Shown in pieces: positions 27,903 through 36,899 of a stretch of 64,000 nucleotides of DNA (positions within the stretch are counted from its first letter, which is position 1; the number at the start of each line of letters is the position of its first letter). Under the pieces are notes generated by a model, which was not told the DNA's origin, did no database searches, and saw only the letters and a program-made list of their open reading frames with translations. Location of the stretch: the NCBI GenBank assembly GCA_019747875.1, contig JAIEQI010000006.1, forward strand, positions 88,321 through 152,320, written 5' to 3'. The DNA comes from Candidatus Obscuribacterales bacterium. Its GTDB lineage: Bacteria > Cyanobacteriota > Vampirovibrionia > Obscuribacterales > Obscuribacteraceae. The translations under genes were made by a program, and so were the position numbers.

Positions 27903-29768
27903 ATGAAAAGCGAGTCAATAAAACTGCCTCTTCTCGCGAGTACGCATTCCTATGTAATGCGCGCTGCTAATTTTCTGCGGAGGCAGACAGCATTTTCGAT
28001 TAGCGTCCTGTTGATGACAACATTAGGGCATTCGGTTCAGCACGTGTCGGCTGCTGAAATAGGAACGCAAAAGCCTGCGATTTCACAGGCGAAGCTACAT
28101 GTGGTTCCATTCTTTGAACCAGGCCAGTCTGTCAGTCTCACTGTAACGGACCTGGCTGGGAATCCGCTGCCGGCGGCGGAGGTCAATGTCAATGATGATT
28201 TGATTACAGCCGACAGTATGGGGATTGTGAATTTTACAGCGGTCGACGCAGAGAATATCGAGCTGACGCTCTGGTCCAGTGACAAGAGAAAGTTAGATCG
28301 GAGGAAGTTTCGAAGAAGAGCAGACGGTTTCTTTGCCGAGTCCGAGGTTATTGCTGAGGAAGCTTCCGCTCTGGCAAAGGCGACAGGCGCTCAAGCAAAG
28401 TTTCCTGATGTCGTCTTTGCACCAGCTGTAGTATCGCCCGGTGACGAGTTCGTAATTGTTGGTAGTAATTTCTCGGTTAAGGCTAATGAAGATCGTGTTG
28501 AGATAGATGGCGTCGAAGCAAGCGTCTTATCTGCAACACCTCGAACACTATTGGTAGTCGCGCCATTAAAACTTAAATTGGGGCCACTGCGGGAACTGAC
28601 AGTCAGCGTTGGCGGACAAACATCAAATGTCTGCGAAACAGACGTCGCCCGCACTTTCTTCAGTCATGTGAAAACGGAAGATGACGATGTGTCACCGGAG
28701 AAGGGCAAAATTGGAATGAACGGCACTAACGTGCCATGCATTATCAGCGTTCGCAATCCAGACCTGGAGGCAGCTTCATTATGGTCACCGGAGCCGTTGG
28801 GTGGTAATAACGTGGTGCTTACACCGGGTGGGGAGCAGAACTACGTTTCCCTTGATGTAAAACTGGCTCGACCGGACCTTGAGCCGCAGATTCAACTATC
28901 GCTGCGATCTGAACTAGATGCGGCAGAGGATGCAGAGAAGATCCCCCCGCAATTGCGTGTAGCAGCTGAGCGGGCGCAGATTATGAGGCTTGAGCGAAGA
29001 CGTATAGCCGCTGAATATAGATTGCAAGAAATCCGCAAGCGTATGTCAGAAGATCCAGGAGACCAGGAAAGGCTCATTTCCGAATCGCACGCTTTGTCAT
29101 TACGCATGCAGCATTTGTCAAAAATGCTTTTGGCTCGGCTTGCACTATTTGAGGCTCTTGGAGGAACCGATGCCCAATACAGGCAAGCAATTGATGATGC
29201 AGCCGGCGGTGCAATGGTATCACTTGATCTCTCCGTGAAGCCGGTGCAGGTGATCAGTGCGACTGAGGCAAGAACTGTTGTTAGAACAGAACGTCGCGGG
29301 CGTTCCCTGCGTTTGCTGGAGCCACCAATTCGACTGCTTCCGCCGATGACCGAGGAAGAACAGAAGATAGCTCTGGAACGCAAGGCAGCCGCTGCTGAGA
29401 AATCCGAACCAGATACCGATGATGTCCAGGATGGTTTGCGCCCGAGTTTGCCTGAGGAAGGACCTCATACATCGCAAGAAGCCAGAACGACAAGTACAGG
29501 TACTTTGCCTCCGGAAAAACCGAAGCCTAACACGAAGCCGAAATCGGCTGCTCACGGAGCCAAGCAACAGTCCGCGAGTAAATCAGCTGCTGCTCCCAAG
29601 CAATCGAAATCCACAAAGAGCACAAAAGCAGGTTCAGGACGATCTCGTTCTGGCAGCGGGCGCACAGGCCGAAGTTCTAACAAGAATGTGAGAAGTTCAA
29701 GCAAAGCAACAAGAGCGCGTGCCACCACTGGTAGAAGCACAAGAAAGCATGGTCGTCGCGCTCACTAG
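27903..29768 (+). CDS. IPT/TIG-domain protein with a highly basic C-terminal tail
   Basis: FAPAVVSPGDEFVIVGSNFSVKANEDRVEIDGVEASVLSATPRTLLVVAP; tail KSTKSTKAGSGRSRSGSGRTGRSSNKNVRSSSKATRARATTGRSTRKHGRRAH. Confidence 0.65.
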   Translation: MKSESIKLPLLASTHSYVMRAANFLRRQTAFSISVLLMTTLGHSVQHVSAAEIGTQKPAISQAKLHVVPFFEPGQSVSLTVTDLAGNPLPAAEVNVNDDLITADSMGIVNFTAVDAENIELTLWSSDKRKLDRRKFRRRADGFFAESEVIAEEASALAKATGAQAKFPDVVFAPAVVSPGDEFVIVGSNFSVKANEDRVEIDGVEASVLSATPRTLLVVAPLKLKLGPLRELTVSVGGQTSNVCETDVARTFFSHVKTEDDDVSPEKGKIGMNGTNVPCIISVRNPDLEAASLWSPEPLGGNNVVLTPGGEQNYVSLDVKLARPDLEPQIQLSLRSELDAAEDAEKIPPQLRVAAERAQIMRLERRRIAAEYRLQEIRKRMSEDPGDQERLISESHALSLRMQHLSKMLLARLALFEALGGTDAQYRQAIDDAAGGAMVSLDLSVKPVQVISATEARTVVRTERRGRSLRLLEPPIRLLPPMTEEEQKIALERKAAAAEKSEPDTDDVQDGLRPSLPEEGPHTSQEARTTSTGTLPPEKPKPNTKPKSAAHGAKQQSASKSAAAPKQSKSTKSTKAGSGRSRSGSGRTGRSSNKNVRSSSKATRARATTGRSTRKHGRRAH

Positions 29769-29803
29769 ATAGCTGGATTGCCCTTTCAATTAATCATGAG
29801 CAC

Positions 29804-30829
29804 TTATTGCGATCGTGTTTTCGATACATCTATTGTTTCTTTTGGTCGCTCGGCTTTCTCGTCGCTAATCTTAGTAAAGAAATCCAGAATTTTTTGCAAT
29901 GCCAGGTTCCGTGACATCCCGCCAATAAAATGCCCAGCTCCCTGAACAGGAATCAGCTGGCATTCGATTCCTTTTGCTTGCAGGCGCTTGCACAGCTCGA
30001 CTGAGTGCTCCATAGGTACATTGCGATCTTCGTCTCCATGAACGCAAATTGTTGGAATTGCGTTTTGCATTCGCTCAATTGGAGACATTTCAGAGGTCAA
30101 CTTCGCGAGCTCTTTGTCAGATGGCGGGCTCTTGAAGTAACCCTGAAGATACGTTTTAAGGTAGGGGTTTGCTGCGACTTTTTCCAACATTGTTGGACCA
30201 GAAATGCTTGCAACAGCCATCACCTTTTCGCTGGGCTCAGCGGCAAAGGTGATTCCATATGCTGCAAGCAATGCAGTCGTAGCTCCGGACGAAGAACCGA
30301 TTACAAAGATGCGATCCGGGTCCAAATGCATCGACTTTTGCCGTTCTCGAATATAGGCAATTGCTCTCTTAACATCGAGGATGTCGTTAGGAAATTCGCC
30401 GCCATTCCCACTTAAACGGTAATTGATGTTAAATACTATCCACCCCTGTTTCGCCAGCCAACGCGCAGTTCCTGCGTCGTTCAAATCTCGTTTATCGCCT
30501 TTCGTCCAGCTTCCTCCATGAACGAGGATAATTGCTGAGGGATTCTTTCTTCCCAGATCGCCTGCTACCGCTGCTGAACTCACTTTGGCAGAGGGCATAT
30601 ACAGATCGCCCGTCTGCTGCTTGTCTTTCGAATTTGCGTAGTTGATATCTGGAGTAATAGATACGCTGTCGTCCGGAAGGAATTGTGCTGCCGCGTCCTT
30701 GATCGTCTCGCTCAAATCGGGTGAGCTGACAATTGCGAAAACCAGCACAAGAAGGAAAATCATCGCCAGGACAATGCTTCCTACTTTGTGAAACTTGCTT
30801 ATAGTGCCATCGAATTTTTTTGCATCCAT
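29804..30829 (-). CDS. Membrane-anchored alpha/beta hydrolase (esterase/lipase)
   Basis: IILVHGGSWTKGDKRD; VIGSSSGATTALL; GAGHFIGG. Confidence 0.85.
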   Translation of the reverse strand: MDAKKFDGTISKFHKVGSIVLAMIFLLVLVFAIVSSPDLSETIKDAAAQFLPDDSVSITPDINYANSKDKQQTGDLYMPSAKVSSAAVAGDLGRKNPSAIILVHGGSWTKGDKRDLNDAGTARWLAKQGWIVFNINYRLSGNGGEFPNDILDVKRAIAYIRERQKSMHLDPDRIFVIGSSSGATTALLAAYGITFAAEPSEKVMAVASISGPTMLEKVAANPYLKTYLQGYFKSPPSDKELAKLTSEMSPIERMQNAIPTICVHGDEDRNVPMEHSVELCKRLQAKGIECQLIPVQGAGHFIGGMSRNLALQKILDFFTKISDEKAERPKETIDVSKTRSQ

Positions 30830-30909
30830 GGGAATTCATACTTAGAAGTCGGGGATTCTTGGATGCCACGGAACATTTTGATGCTATGTTCTCAGTTGAT
30901 CGTGAACAG

Positions 30910-31443
30910 CTACTTTTTGCTTTCGTCTTTCGGCTCAATCTTATTGTAAAAATGTATGGGACCTTTGCCCTGGTCCGGAACCATGGGCTTTCCGTCAATA
31001 CCGGCAGCCCAGCCAACAATTTCATCTTGTCCATCGGTCATCAACACAATGGTACTTGCCGGCATTGATAATGACTGATCAGGTTGGGGTATTCCGTTAA
31101 CAATAGGGGTGGACTTATAGCTCGGGTCGATCCCAATTGCGAACTGATAAAAAGTTCTATAGCGGCCATTCTGTTGCACTTGCACTGTTGAATCGGGAGT
31201 GGTCATGCTCACCTTCGTATAGAGCATCTTCAAACAGTTGTCCATCTCATCTGTTGTATTTGGATAATGGTCGTGCGTCGACGCGTATTCTTTCATTATC
31301 GTACCGGTTTCGCGGAGCTGTCTCATCAAATCAGATTGTCCTAATGCGATACCTTGACTAAACGCTGGCGATGCAGAAGCAGTTGATATTGCCAGTAATC
31401 CTATGCAAGCAAGGAGATTGTTTAGTTTCGAGATGCGTCGCAT
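30910..31443 (-). CDS. Secreted hypothetical protein
   Basis: Signal peptide-like MRRISKLNNLLACIGLLAISTASASPAFSQ; intact ORF. Confidence 0.6.
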   Translation of the reverse strand: MRRISKLNNLLACIGLLAISTASASPAFSQGIALGQSDLMRQLRETGTIMKEYASTHDHYPNTTDEMDNCLKMLYTKVSMTTPDSTVQVQQNGRYRTFYQFAIGIDPSYKSTPIVNGIPQPDQSLSMPASTIVLMTDGQDEIVGWAAGIDGKPMVPDQGKGPIHFYNKIEPKDESKK

Positions 31444-31675
31444 TAATTTGCCTCCGAGTAGCTACAAGCTATGACCGAGTATATCATGATGAGACGCGGT
31501 CAACTCAGCGTCAGACGGGTCGTACAGCACTAATTTAGCTTGCCCTTTCAAATTTCGGCTGTTCTATCGAATAAAGTCATTTGCTAATGCCGGGACCCAA
31601 AAAGCCCCTGAATCTGACCCGGTTGTGTTTTGAATTCGTCGTTTAATATGCGAATCAAAAATTTGAGGACAGGTA

Positions 31676-32239
31676 ATGAGAGATAGGCTCGATTCTGTAA
31701 ACGTGACTGATATTAGCTGTGCGCAAGAAAATCAAGCGGAGCCTATTTGTCTCCTGAATATAGTTGATAATTCAAGCACGGCACGACAGAGCGACACACG
31801 GCCTGACGAAGAAGCAATGATCAATGCAGCCGTCCCAAGTCTAGATATCGAAGGACAAATTGCAAAGGTCGATAGAGCTGATGAAAGACGCAGTTTTACT
31901 AGAAATGGAGTTTCGCACGATGATTATTTTTCAGGCGGTGCGATAGTTTTTAGCGATGTGAAGGATCAGGATAAACGTATTCGAACTGCATACGACATGA
32001 ACGGCCGAGTGGAAGGTCGCTGCCAAGACAATGCTGATGGCAGCTCTAATTCTGAATTTAAGAGTGACTTTGGGACCTTCCGCGTTGAGCGGAGCACAAG
32101 AGGGCTGCTTACGATATTGGAGAAAGATAGTCTTATGGACTCTTGGGTTCCTGTTGATGATTCCTTTGCTCGAAAATTCATAGTGGACGAAGAAAGAAAA
32201 ATGTTCAAAGCTCCAATAATTGCACCGCGCAGAGCCTAG
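31676..32239 (+). CDS. Hypothetical protein
   Basis: 187-aa ORF; no recognised domain. Confidence 0.5.
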   Translation: MRDRLDSVNVTDISCAQENQAEPICLLNIVDNSSTARQSDTRPDEEAMINAAVPSLDIEGQIAKVDRADERRSFTRNGVSHDDYFSGGAIVFSDVKDQDKRIRTAYDMNGRVEGRCQDNADGSSNSEFKSDFGTFRVERSTRGLLTILEKDSLMDSWVPVDDSFARKFIVDEERKMFKAPIIAPRRA

Positions 32240-32395
32240 AATCACTATTCATTTCTCAAAGCAAGCTTGATTAGCCTTGCATCGATCGCAAAGATTCAGC
32301 GTTTTGAATTTTTAATCCATTCCTTTGAACCCTTTTCAACGTTTTGACGTTTAAAAGGAAAAGGACCATTAGCTGCGGAGTCGAGAAGGGCGAAA

Positions 32396-32414
32396 GCTCC
32401 GGAAACTCCGGAGC
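32396..32414 (+). promoter_or_regulatory. Leader hairpin GCTCCGG-AAACT-CCGGAGC upstream of the RBS of 32437
   Basis: 7-bp perfect stem; flanking sequence resembles the 39543/39600 repeat (GGGCGA...CTCCGGAGCG). Confidence 0.55.
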
Positions 32415-32436
32415 GCTTTGTAGAAGGGAGGATTCC

Positions 32437-33201
32437 ATGAACAAGATCGTATCTACTCTATTGCAACGCCGAGCACATAAGCGGGAATCGAAAGGCTCGA
32501 AAGGAAGGAATTCAGCCAAGAATAAGAAGTCTCAAGAAGTAAGAGCATTCAACAATTTGCTTTCTTGTCTTGCTGAGTGTTTGACATTAGCCAGGCGCAT
32601 GGGCAGTTCCTTCGACATCGATGGCGGCATCAGGGCTCTTGAGAAAGGGCGAACATTGGCTCTAGAAGCTGGTTATCCATTGCTCGAGACTCCGATGTTG
32701 CATGAGATGATCCAATTCATCGTGTGGCTCGATTATCCGCAATCATTGCAATATTTGACCTTGCGGGCGATAGAGCTCAATCGAGAGATCTTTGGAAATG
32801 GTAGTACTGGTTTGTTTTTGCATCTGGTCACGCACATAGAGTCGCTTATGCACACCAAGAAAAAACACTCTTGTGAAAAGTTCATTCAAGAAGCGCTGCC
32901 GATTGCCATTGAAAAACAAGCTTTTCATCACGAACTATTGTTTCGGCATTTGCTTGTCGAAATCTACGATAAGCAGAAAAAATTTGCGTTGAGCAAGGAA
33001 CACCAGGAGCGCATCGAGTTCATCGACAACCTGCTTTTGGATGGGGATGCTGAAACAATGAATGACGAGATCCAGCGATTGGAAGACATGAGCTTTGTGG
33101 AGTTCGAGCGAGAATACAATCGCCAGTTCGGACTTGACGAAGATGATGCTTCTGCCTCGTTGCTGCTTGCCGGAGTTACGCTGACGCAGTCGCTCCGCTG
33201 A
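32437..33201 (+). CDS. Hypothetical TPR-like protein
   Basis: RBS GGGAGG-ATTCC-ATG at 32437; helical repeat-like composition; ORF track start is 32344. Confidence 0.6.
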   Translation: MNKIVSTLLQRRAHKRESKGSKGRNSAKNKKSQEVRAFNNLLSCLAECLTLARRMGSSFDIDGGIRALEKGRTLALEAGYPLLETPMLHEMIQFIVWLDYPQSLQYLTLRAIELNREIFGNGSTGLFLHLVTHIESLMHTKKKHSCEKFIQEALPIAIEKQAFHHELLFRHLLVEIYDKQKKFALSKEHQERIEFIDNLLLDGDAETMNDEIQRLEDMSFVEFEREYNRQFGLDEDDASASLLLAGVTLTQSLR

Positions 33202-33550
33202 GAATCTTCTCGATGCGAGCTGATAAGTCTTTCAAATTGAATGGCTTCGCCATGTAATCTGTCGCTCCTGCTTCCATGAGAGCTTTGATTTCCTTGGCTT
33301 CTGTGCGACCTGTAAGCATCAGCACTTTTAAAGCACCGCCTTCATCTCGGTAGTGTTTTAGCACGTCGATGCCATTCATTCCGGGCAATTGCCAATCGAG
33401 TACGACTATATCGTAGGAACCAAATCGCATTTGTTCAAGCGCTTCCGGTCCGTTGTATACGGCTTCCACATTGTGTTGTTGAAATGCCAGCCAATCTTGC
33501 AGTGTTTCTGAAAGATCGGTGTCGTCTTCAACTAGCAGTATATTTGCCAT
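33176..33550 (-). CDS. Single-domain CheY-like response regulator
   Basis: MANILLVEDDTDLSETL, IVVLDWQLPGMNGIDVL, MLTGRTEAKE, YMAKPF. Confidence 0.93.
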   Translation of the reverse strand: MANILLVEDDTDLSETLQDWLAFQQHNVEAVYNGPEALEQMRFGSYDIVVLDWQLPGMNGIDVLKHYRDEGGALKVLMLTGRTEAKEIKALMEAGATDYMAKPFNLKDLSARIEKILSGATASA

Positions 33551-33576
33551 GAGATTTTCCTCTGCGGCTGGGCTGT

Positions 33577-36198
33577 TTAACCGGTGATTACGATCTGACT
33601 TCGCCCATTGTGCTTAGCCAGATAGAGACGCCTGTCAGCATTGAGAACCAGATCATGAAGCGACGTTCCATCTTCCGGAAAGTCGACCATGCCGGCGCTG
33701 AATGACGTGAAAAATGGTTCCCCTTTGTCCCCTTTGAATTCCACTTTCTTAAGTTCCTCGAGCACACGATCTAATGCTTTGTGCATTGTCTCTTTGCGCT
33801 CGTGTCTAAACGCAAGAATGAACTCTTCACCGCCCCATCGACCACGGAGGTCCTCAACCCGGAAGCGTTTGCGAAGCAATTTGCCGAAATAGGCGAGCAC
33901 TTTATCACCCGCCATGTGTCCGTATGTGTCGTTCACTTTTTTGAAGTGGTCGACGTCCATGAGGCATAAGCTGAAGTTGAAGCCGTGTCGTTCTGACTCG
34001 GAAACGAGCGCTTCAATTTGATCTGCAAAAGCACGTCTCAAGAGAAGACCTGTAAGCAGATCTCTGTCCTGGCGTTCGCGCGCCATGCGAGCCCGTTCAA
34101 GTCGCACTTTCACTCGTCGGAGCAGTTCGACGTTGATTACTGGTTTGGGCAGATAATCGTCGCCACCTGAATCAAATGCGTTCAGGCGAGAGGCAAGATC
34201 GGTCTGCGCTGTCAAAAAGATGATTGGCAGTTCTTGCCAGCGTCCGGCAGCGCGGACTTTCTTGCATACGTCGAAGCCGAGGATTCCTGGCATCATAACG
34301 TCCAACAACATTAGATCCGGCGTGAACTCTTCCAGGATGTCGAGCACATGGGCAGGATCGTTCAATGCTTTGACCAGCATGCCTTCGTTGCCTAGTGTAC
34401 TGCTAATTAGATCTGTGAAGTCAGGGTCATCATCTACAATCAAAACTCGGGAGCGACCACCTTCTCGAATAGTGATCAGATGTTGCAGTGCTTGCTGCAA
34501 TGTTTCCTTTTCAAAAGGTTTCTCTAGAAAAAGTGAGGCTCCGGCGTGTGCGGCTTCTGCTCGGTCACCCTCATCATTTTTTGCAATGAAACCGAGTGGC
34601 AAAGTCTCATAGCCGATCATGCTGCGAAGTTCGCGTGCTAACTGGAAAGCTGAGTCGCGATTGTGTTCGGTAATCTCGATCAAGGCTGCGTCAAGTTCTT
34701 GCTTGCCGGCTCTCTCGAGGGCTTCGCCTGCTTCGGTGCTAATTATCTCCAGTGGTATTCCGCCACCGTTCTTCGTTCCTAGCTCCTTGAAGATATCGAG
34801 TTCTGATCCACCGACTACCAAGACTTTTGCTTTGGCAGCGTTCGGATTCATGTTGGCAATTTCCTCTGCAGTCGGAACATAATCCGAGAACTGCATTTTG
34901 ATTACATCAACTTCTTTCTTGGCTGCTAGCATCGAGTGATCGATGTTCAACCATTCCTTTTCGTGATTGACTTCTGCAACTTCCATCATGTCTCTTGCCG
35001 AACATTCGATTTGCTCGGCATACCCGCCCAGTACATCGAAACCGCATGACTTTGATGTGCCTTTGAGATTGTGTGAAAGACGCCGGATCTCAATCAGCAA
35101 GGCGCCGTCAATGTTTGCTCGATCTACCTTCTGAATCAACTCTTCTATTTGCTTGATGCGCGACGGTAAGGATTTCGAAAATCGCTGTCTGAAATTTTGG
35201 AGGGTGGCATCAGCAAATGCATTTACTGACTGAGGAGTCGGCATCGGCGGGGCACCCGGCACCGGCAATGGACCTCCCAGATATTGAATTTGTTGTCCCT
35301 GGAAAATTTGTCCCGGCATTGGTTGCCCAGGAATTGGCGGTCCACCAGGTACCGGCATCTGATAGTTACCGGTTTGTCTGTTCGGTGGTCCCATGGGCGC
35401 ACCAGGCATCGGTGGTCCGCCGGGTCCTTGCGGTCCCCCTGGGATGGGCGGACCTCCTCCCGGAGGCATTTGAAAACTTCCAGTCTTCCTATTCATCGGC
35501 GGTCGTGGGCCGCCTGGCATCGGATGCGCTCCTGTTTGTCTGTCAGGACCAGGTCCTCCAGGTCCGGGACCTGGACCACCGGGAGCCATCACGGCTGGAC
35601 GTTGAAATTGCCCAGTGTGTCGCATCTGTTCAGGATGTGGCATCTGCTGAGCACCAGGAGCGGTGCCCTGATTTTGCAAGCCAGGCATATTATAATTCTG
35701 CGGAGTTCCGGGCGCCGGCCAAGGCGTATTCCCCGTGCCTGGGACCGCTGGTACCGGCTGCGGTACCGTGCCCATCGGAGCCGGGATCGGTTCTTGATTT
35801 TGGGCTTCAATGTGAGGCAGACCACGCTTTTGATCATGCCAGAGAGCGTCTACCTGTACCCCGAAAACGCTCGACTTAATCGGTCTGTGAAAAATGTGCG
35901 CGACTTTCAGTTCTTTTGTCACTTTTTGAAAGAATTCTGCGTCTCTCCATGTTTGAGACAAAAAGACGACTTTTATTTCTTTCTCTTTCTGCCGTAGCTT
36001 GATTATGAATCCAATTCCGTCGATATCATCGAGAGCCTCGCCCACCATGACCAGGTCTGGCGCACTCTCCGCGATTTTATCGAGAGCAGTTTGTCCGTTA
36101 GTTTCCTGCGTAACTTCAAATTCGCGCGCTTCCAGCAATGGAATAATCAGCGTGCGAAGTTGTTCATCTGTTTCCAGAACTAAGACTTTTCTACCCAT
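33577..36198 (-). CDS. Multidomain signalling protein: pseudoREC - Pro/Gly-rich linker - Hpt - pseudoREC - REC - GGDEF
   Basis: HNLKGTSKSCGF (Hpt), RVLIVDDDPDF...LMLLDVMMPGILGFD (REC), DLLTGLLLRRAF...RVEDLRGRWGGEEF (GGDEF with RxxD). ORF track start is 36234; alternative Met at 36198. Confidence 0.88.
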   Translation of the reverse strand: MGRKVLVLETDEQLRTLIIPLLEAREFEVTQETNGQTALDKIAESAPDLVMVGEALDDIDGIGFIIKLRQKEKEIKVVFLSQTWRDAEFFQKVTKELKVAHIFHRPIKSSVFGVQVDALWHDQKRGLPHIEAQNQEPIPAPMGTVPQPVPAVPGTGNTPWPAPGTPQNYNMPGLQNQGTAPGAQQMPHPEQMRHTGQFQRPAVMAPGGPGPGPGGPGPDRQTGAHPMPGGPRPPMNRKTGSFQMPPGGGPPIPGGPQGPGGPPMPGAPMGPPNRQTGNYQMPVPGGPPIPGQPMPGQIFQGQQIQYLGGPLPVPGAPPMPTPQSVNAFADATLQNFRQRFSKSLPSRIKQIEELIQKVDRANIDGALLIEIRRLSHNLKGTSKSCGFDVLGGYAEQIECSARDMMEVAEVNHEKEWLNIDHSMLAAKKEVDVIKMQFSDYVPTAEEIANMNPNAAKAKVLVVGGSELDIFKELGTKNGGGIPLEIISTEAGEALERAGKQELDAALIEITEHNRDSAFQLARELRSMIGYETLPLGFIAKNDEGDRAEAAHAGASLFLEKPFEKETLQQALQHLITIREGGRSRVLIVDDDPDFTDLISSTLGNEGMLVKALNDPAHVLDILEEFTPDLMLLDVMMPGILGFDVCKKVRAAGRWQELPIIFLTAQTDLASRLNAFDSGGDDYLPKPVINVELLRRVKVRLERARMARERQDRDLLTGLLLRRAFADQIEALVSESERHGFNFSLCLMDVDHFKKVNDTYGHMAGDKVLAYFGKLLRKRFRVEDLRGRWGGEEFILAFRHERKETMHKALDRVLEELKKVEFKGDKGEPFFTSFSAGMVDFPEDGTSLHDLVLNADRRLYLAKHNGRSQIVITG

Positions 36199-36359
36199 AC
36201 GCCCCGATATGTGCGCCCCCATGCCCCAGCGCATATGCTGCGGTTAATTCCAATCTGCCCAGAATTTGCCTTTGCCACACTTCCCAACGGAATTTTTCGC
36301 ATTTTATGGGTCTGATAAATGGGCGGGACAGCTTCTTTCATAGTCCACACCCCCAACAT

Positions 36360-36884
36360 TCAATTAAGTCCAAAGAGGTTCAGCTGCGTGACCTCGGGAG
36401 TATCGGGCGTGTATTCTGCAATCAATTCGTCATCAGATTGAACGCGAGCGCCTTTGCGAATATGCTTCACGACTACGCCCATTTCCTTTGCTGCTTTGCT
36501 GATCAGGCGATGCCGGTGGCAATGACTGGGATCTTCTTCGGCACACATGATCGCCACCTGATACGTTTGCACGCCACGCACGAGCCGCTCCATGCCTTCT
36601 TGAAATTTTGACGTCGCCGCTAACTTGGCGTAATTGAGATTGCCCTCATCATCATAAAACTCCGGTTCTTTGGGCATTCCGCCAAGTTCTTTTCCTAGAT
36701 AGAGATACTTGAGTCCAGCTTGCACGATGGATTGCTTCAGAAACGGTCCTGTGAAATGCGTGGCATAGCGGGCATATGGATTGCTGCGCACGTCGACAAG
36801 AACTTCAATCTCGAATTGACCCAACAGCGAAATGAAATCCGCTATTGGATAATTAGAGTGCCCAACGGTAAACAGGTCAGCCAT
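36360..36884 (-). CDS. DUF488 family protein
   Basis: LFTVGHSNYPIADFISLL...VLVDVRSNPYARY...YLGKELGG...MCAEEDPSHCHRHRLI. Confidence 0.9.
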   Translation of the reverse strand: MADLFTVGHSNYPIADFISLLGQFEIEVLVDVRSNPYARYATHFTGPFLKQSIVQAGLKYLYLGKELGGMPKEPEFYDDEGNLNYAKLAATSKFQEGMERLVRGVQTYQVAIMCAEEDPSHCHRHRLISKAAKEMGVVVKHIRKGARVQSDDELIAEYTPDTPEVTQLNLFGLN

Positions 36885-36899
36885 GAGACCGGACTTTTA

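Noticed and set aside
28892-29383. 163-aa antisense ORF
   Set aside because: Overlaps the recognisable IPT/TIG protein gene; composition typical of an antisense frame.
35217-35879. 220-aa and 237-aa plus-strand ORFs (35217..35879, 35284..35997)
   Set aside because: Antisense to the Pro/Gly-rich linker of the GGDEF protein; no domain, biased composition.
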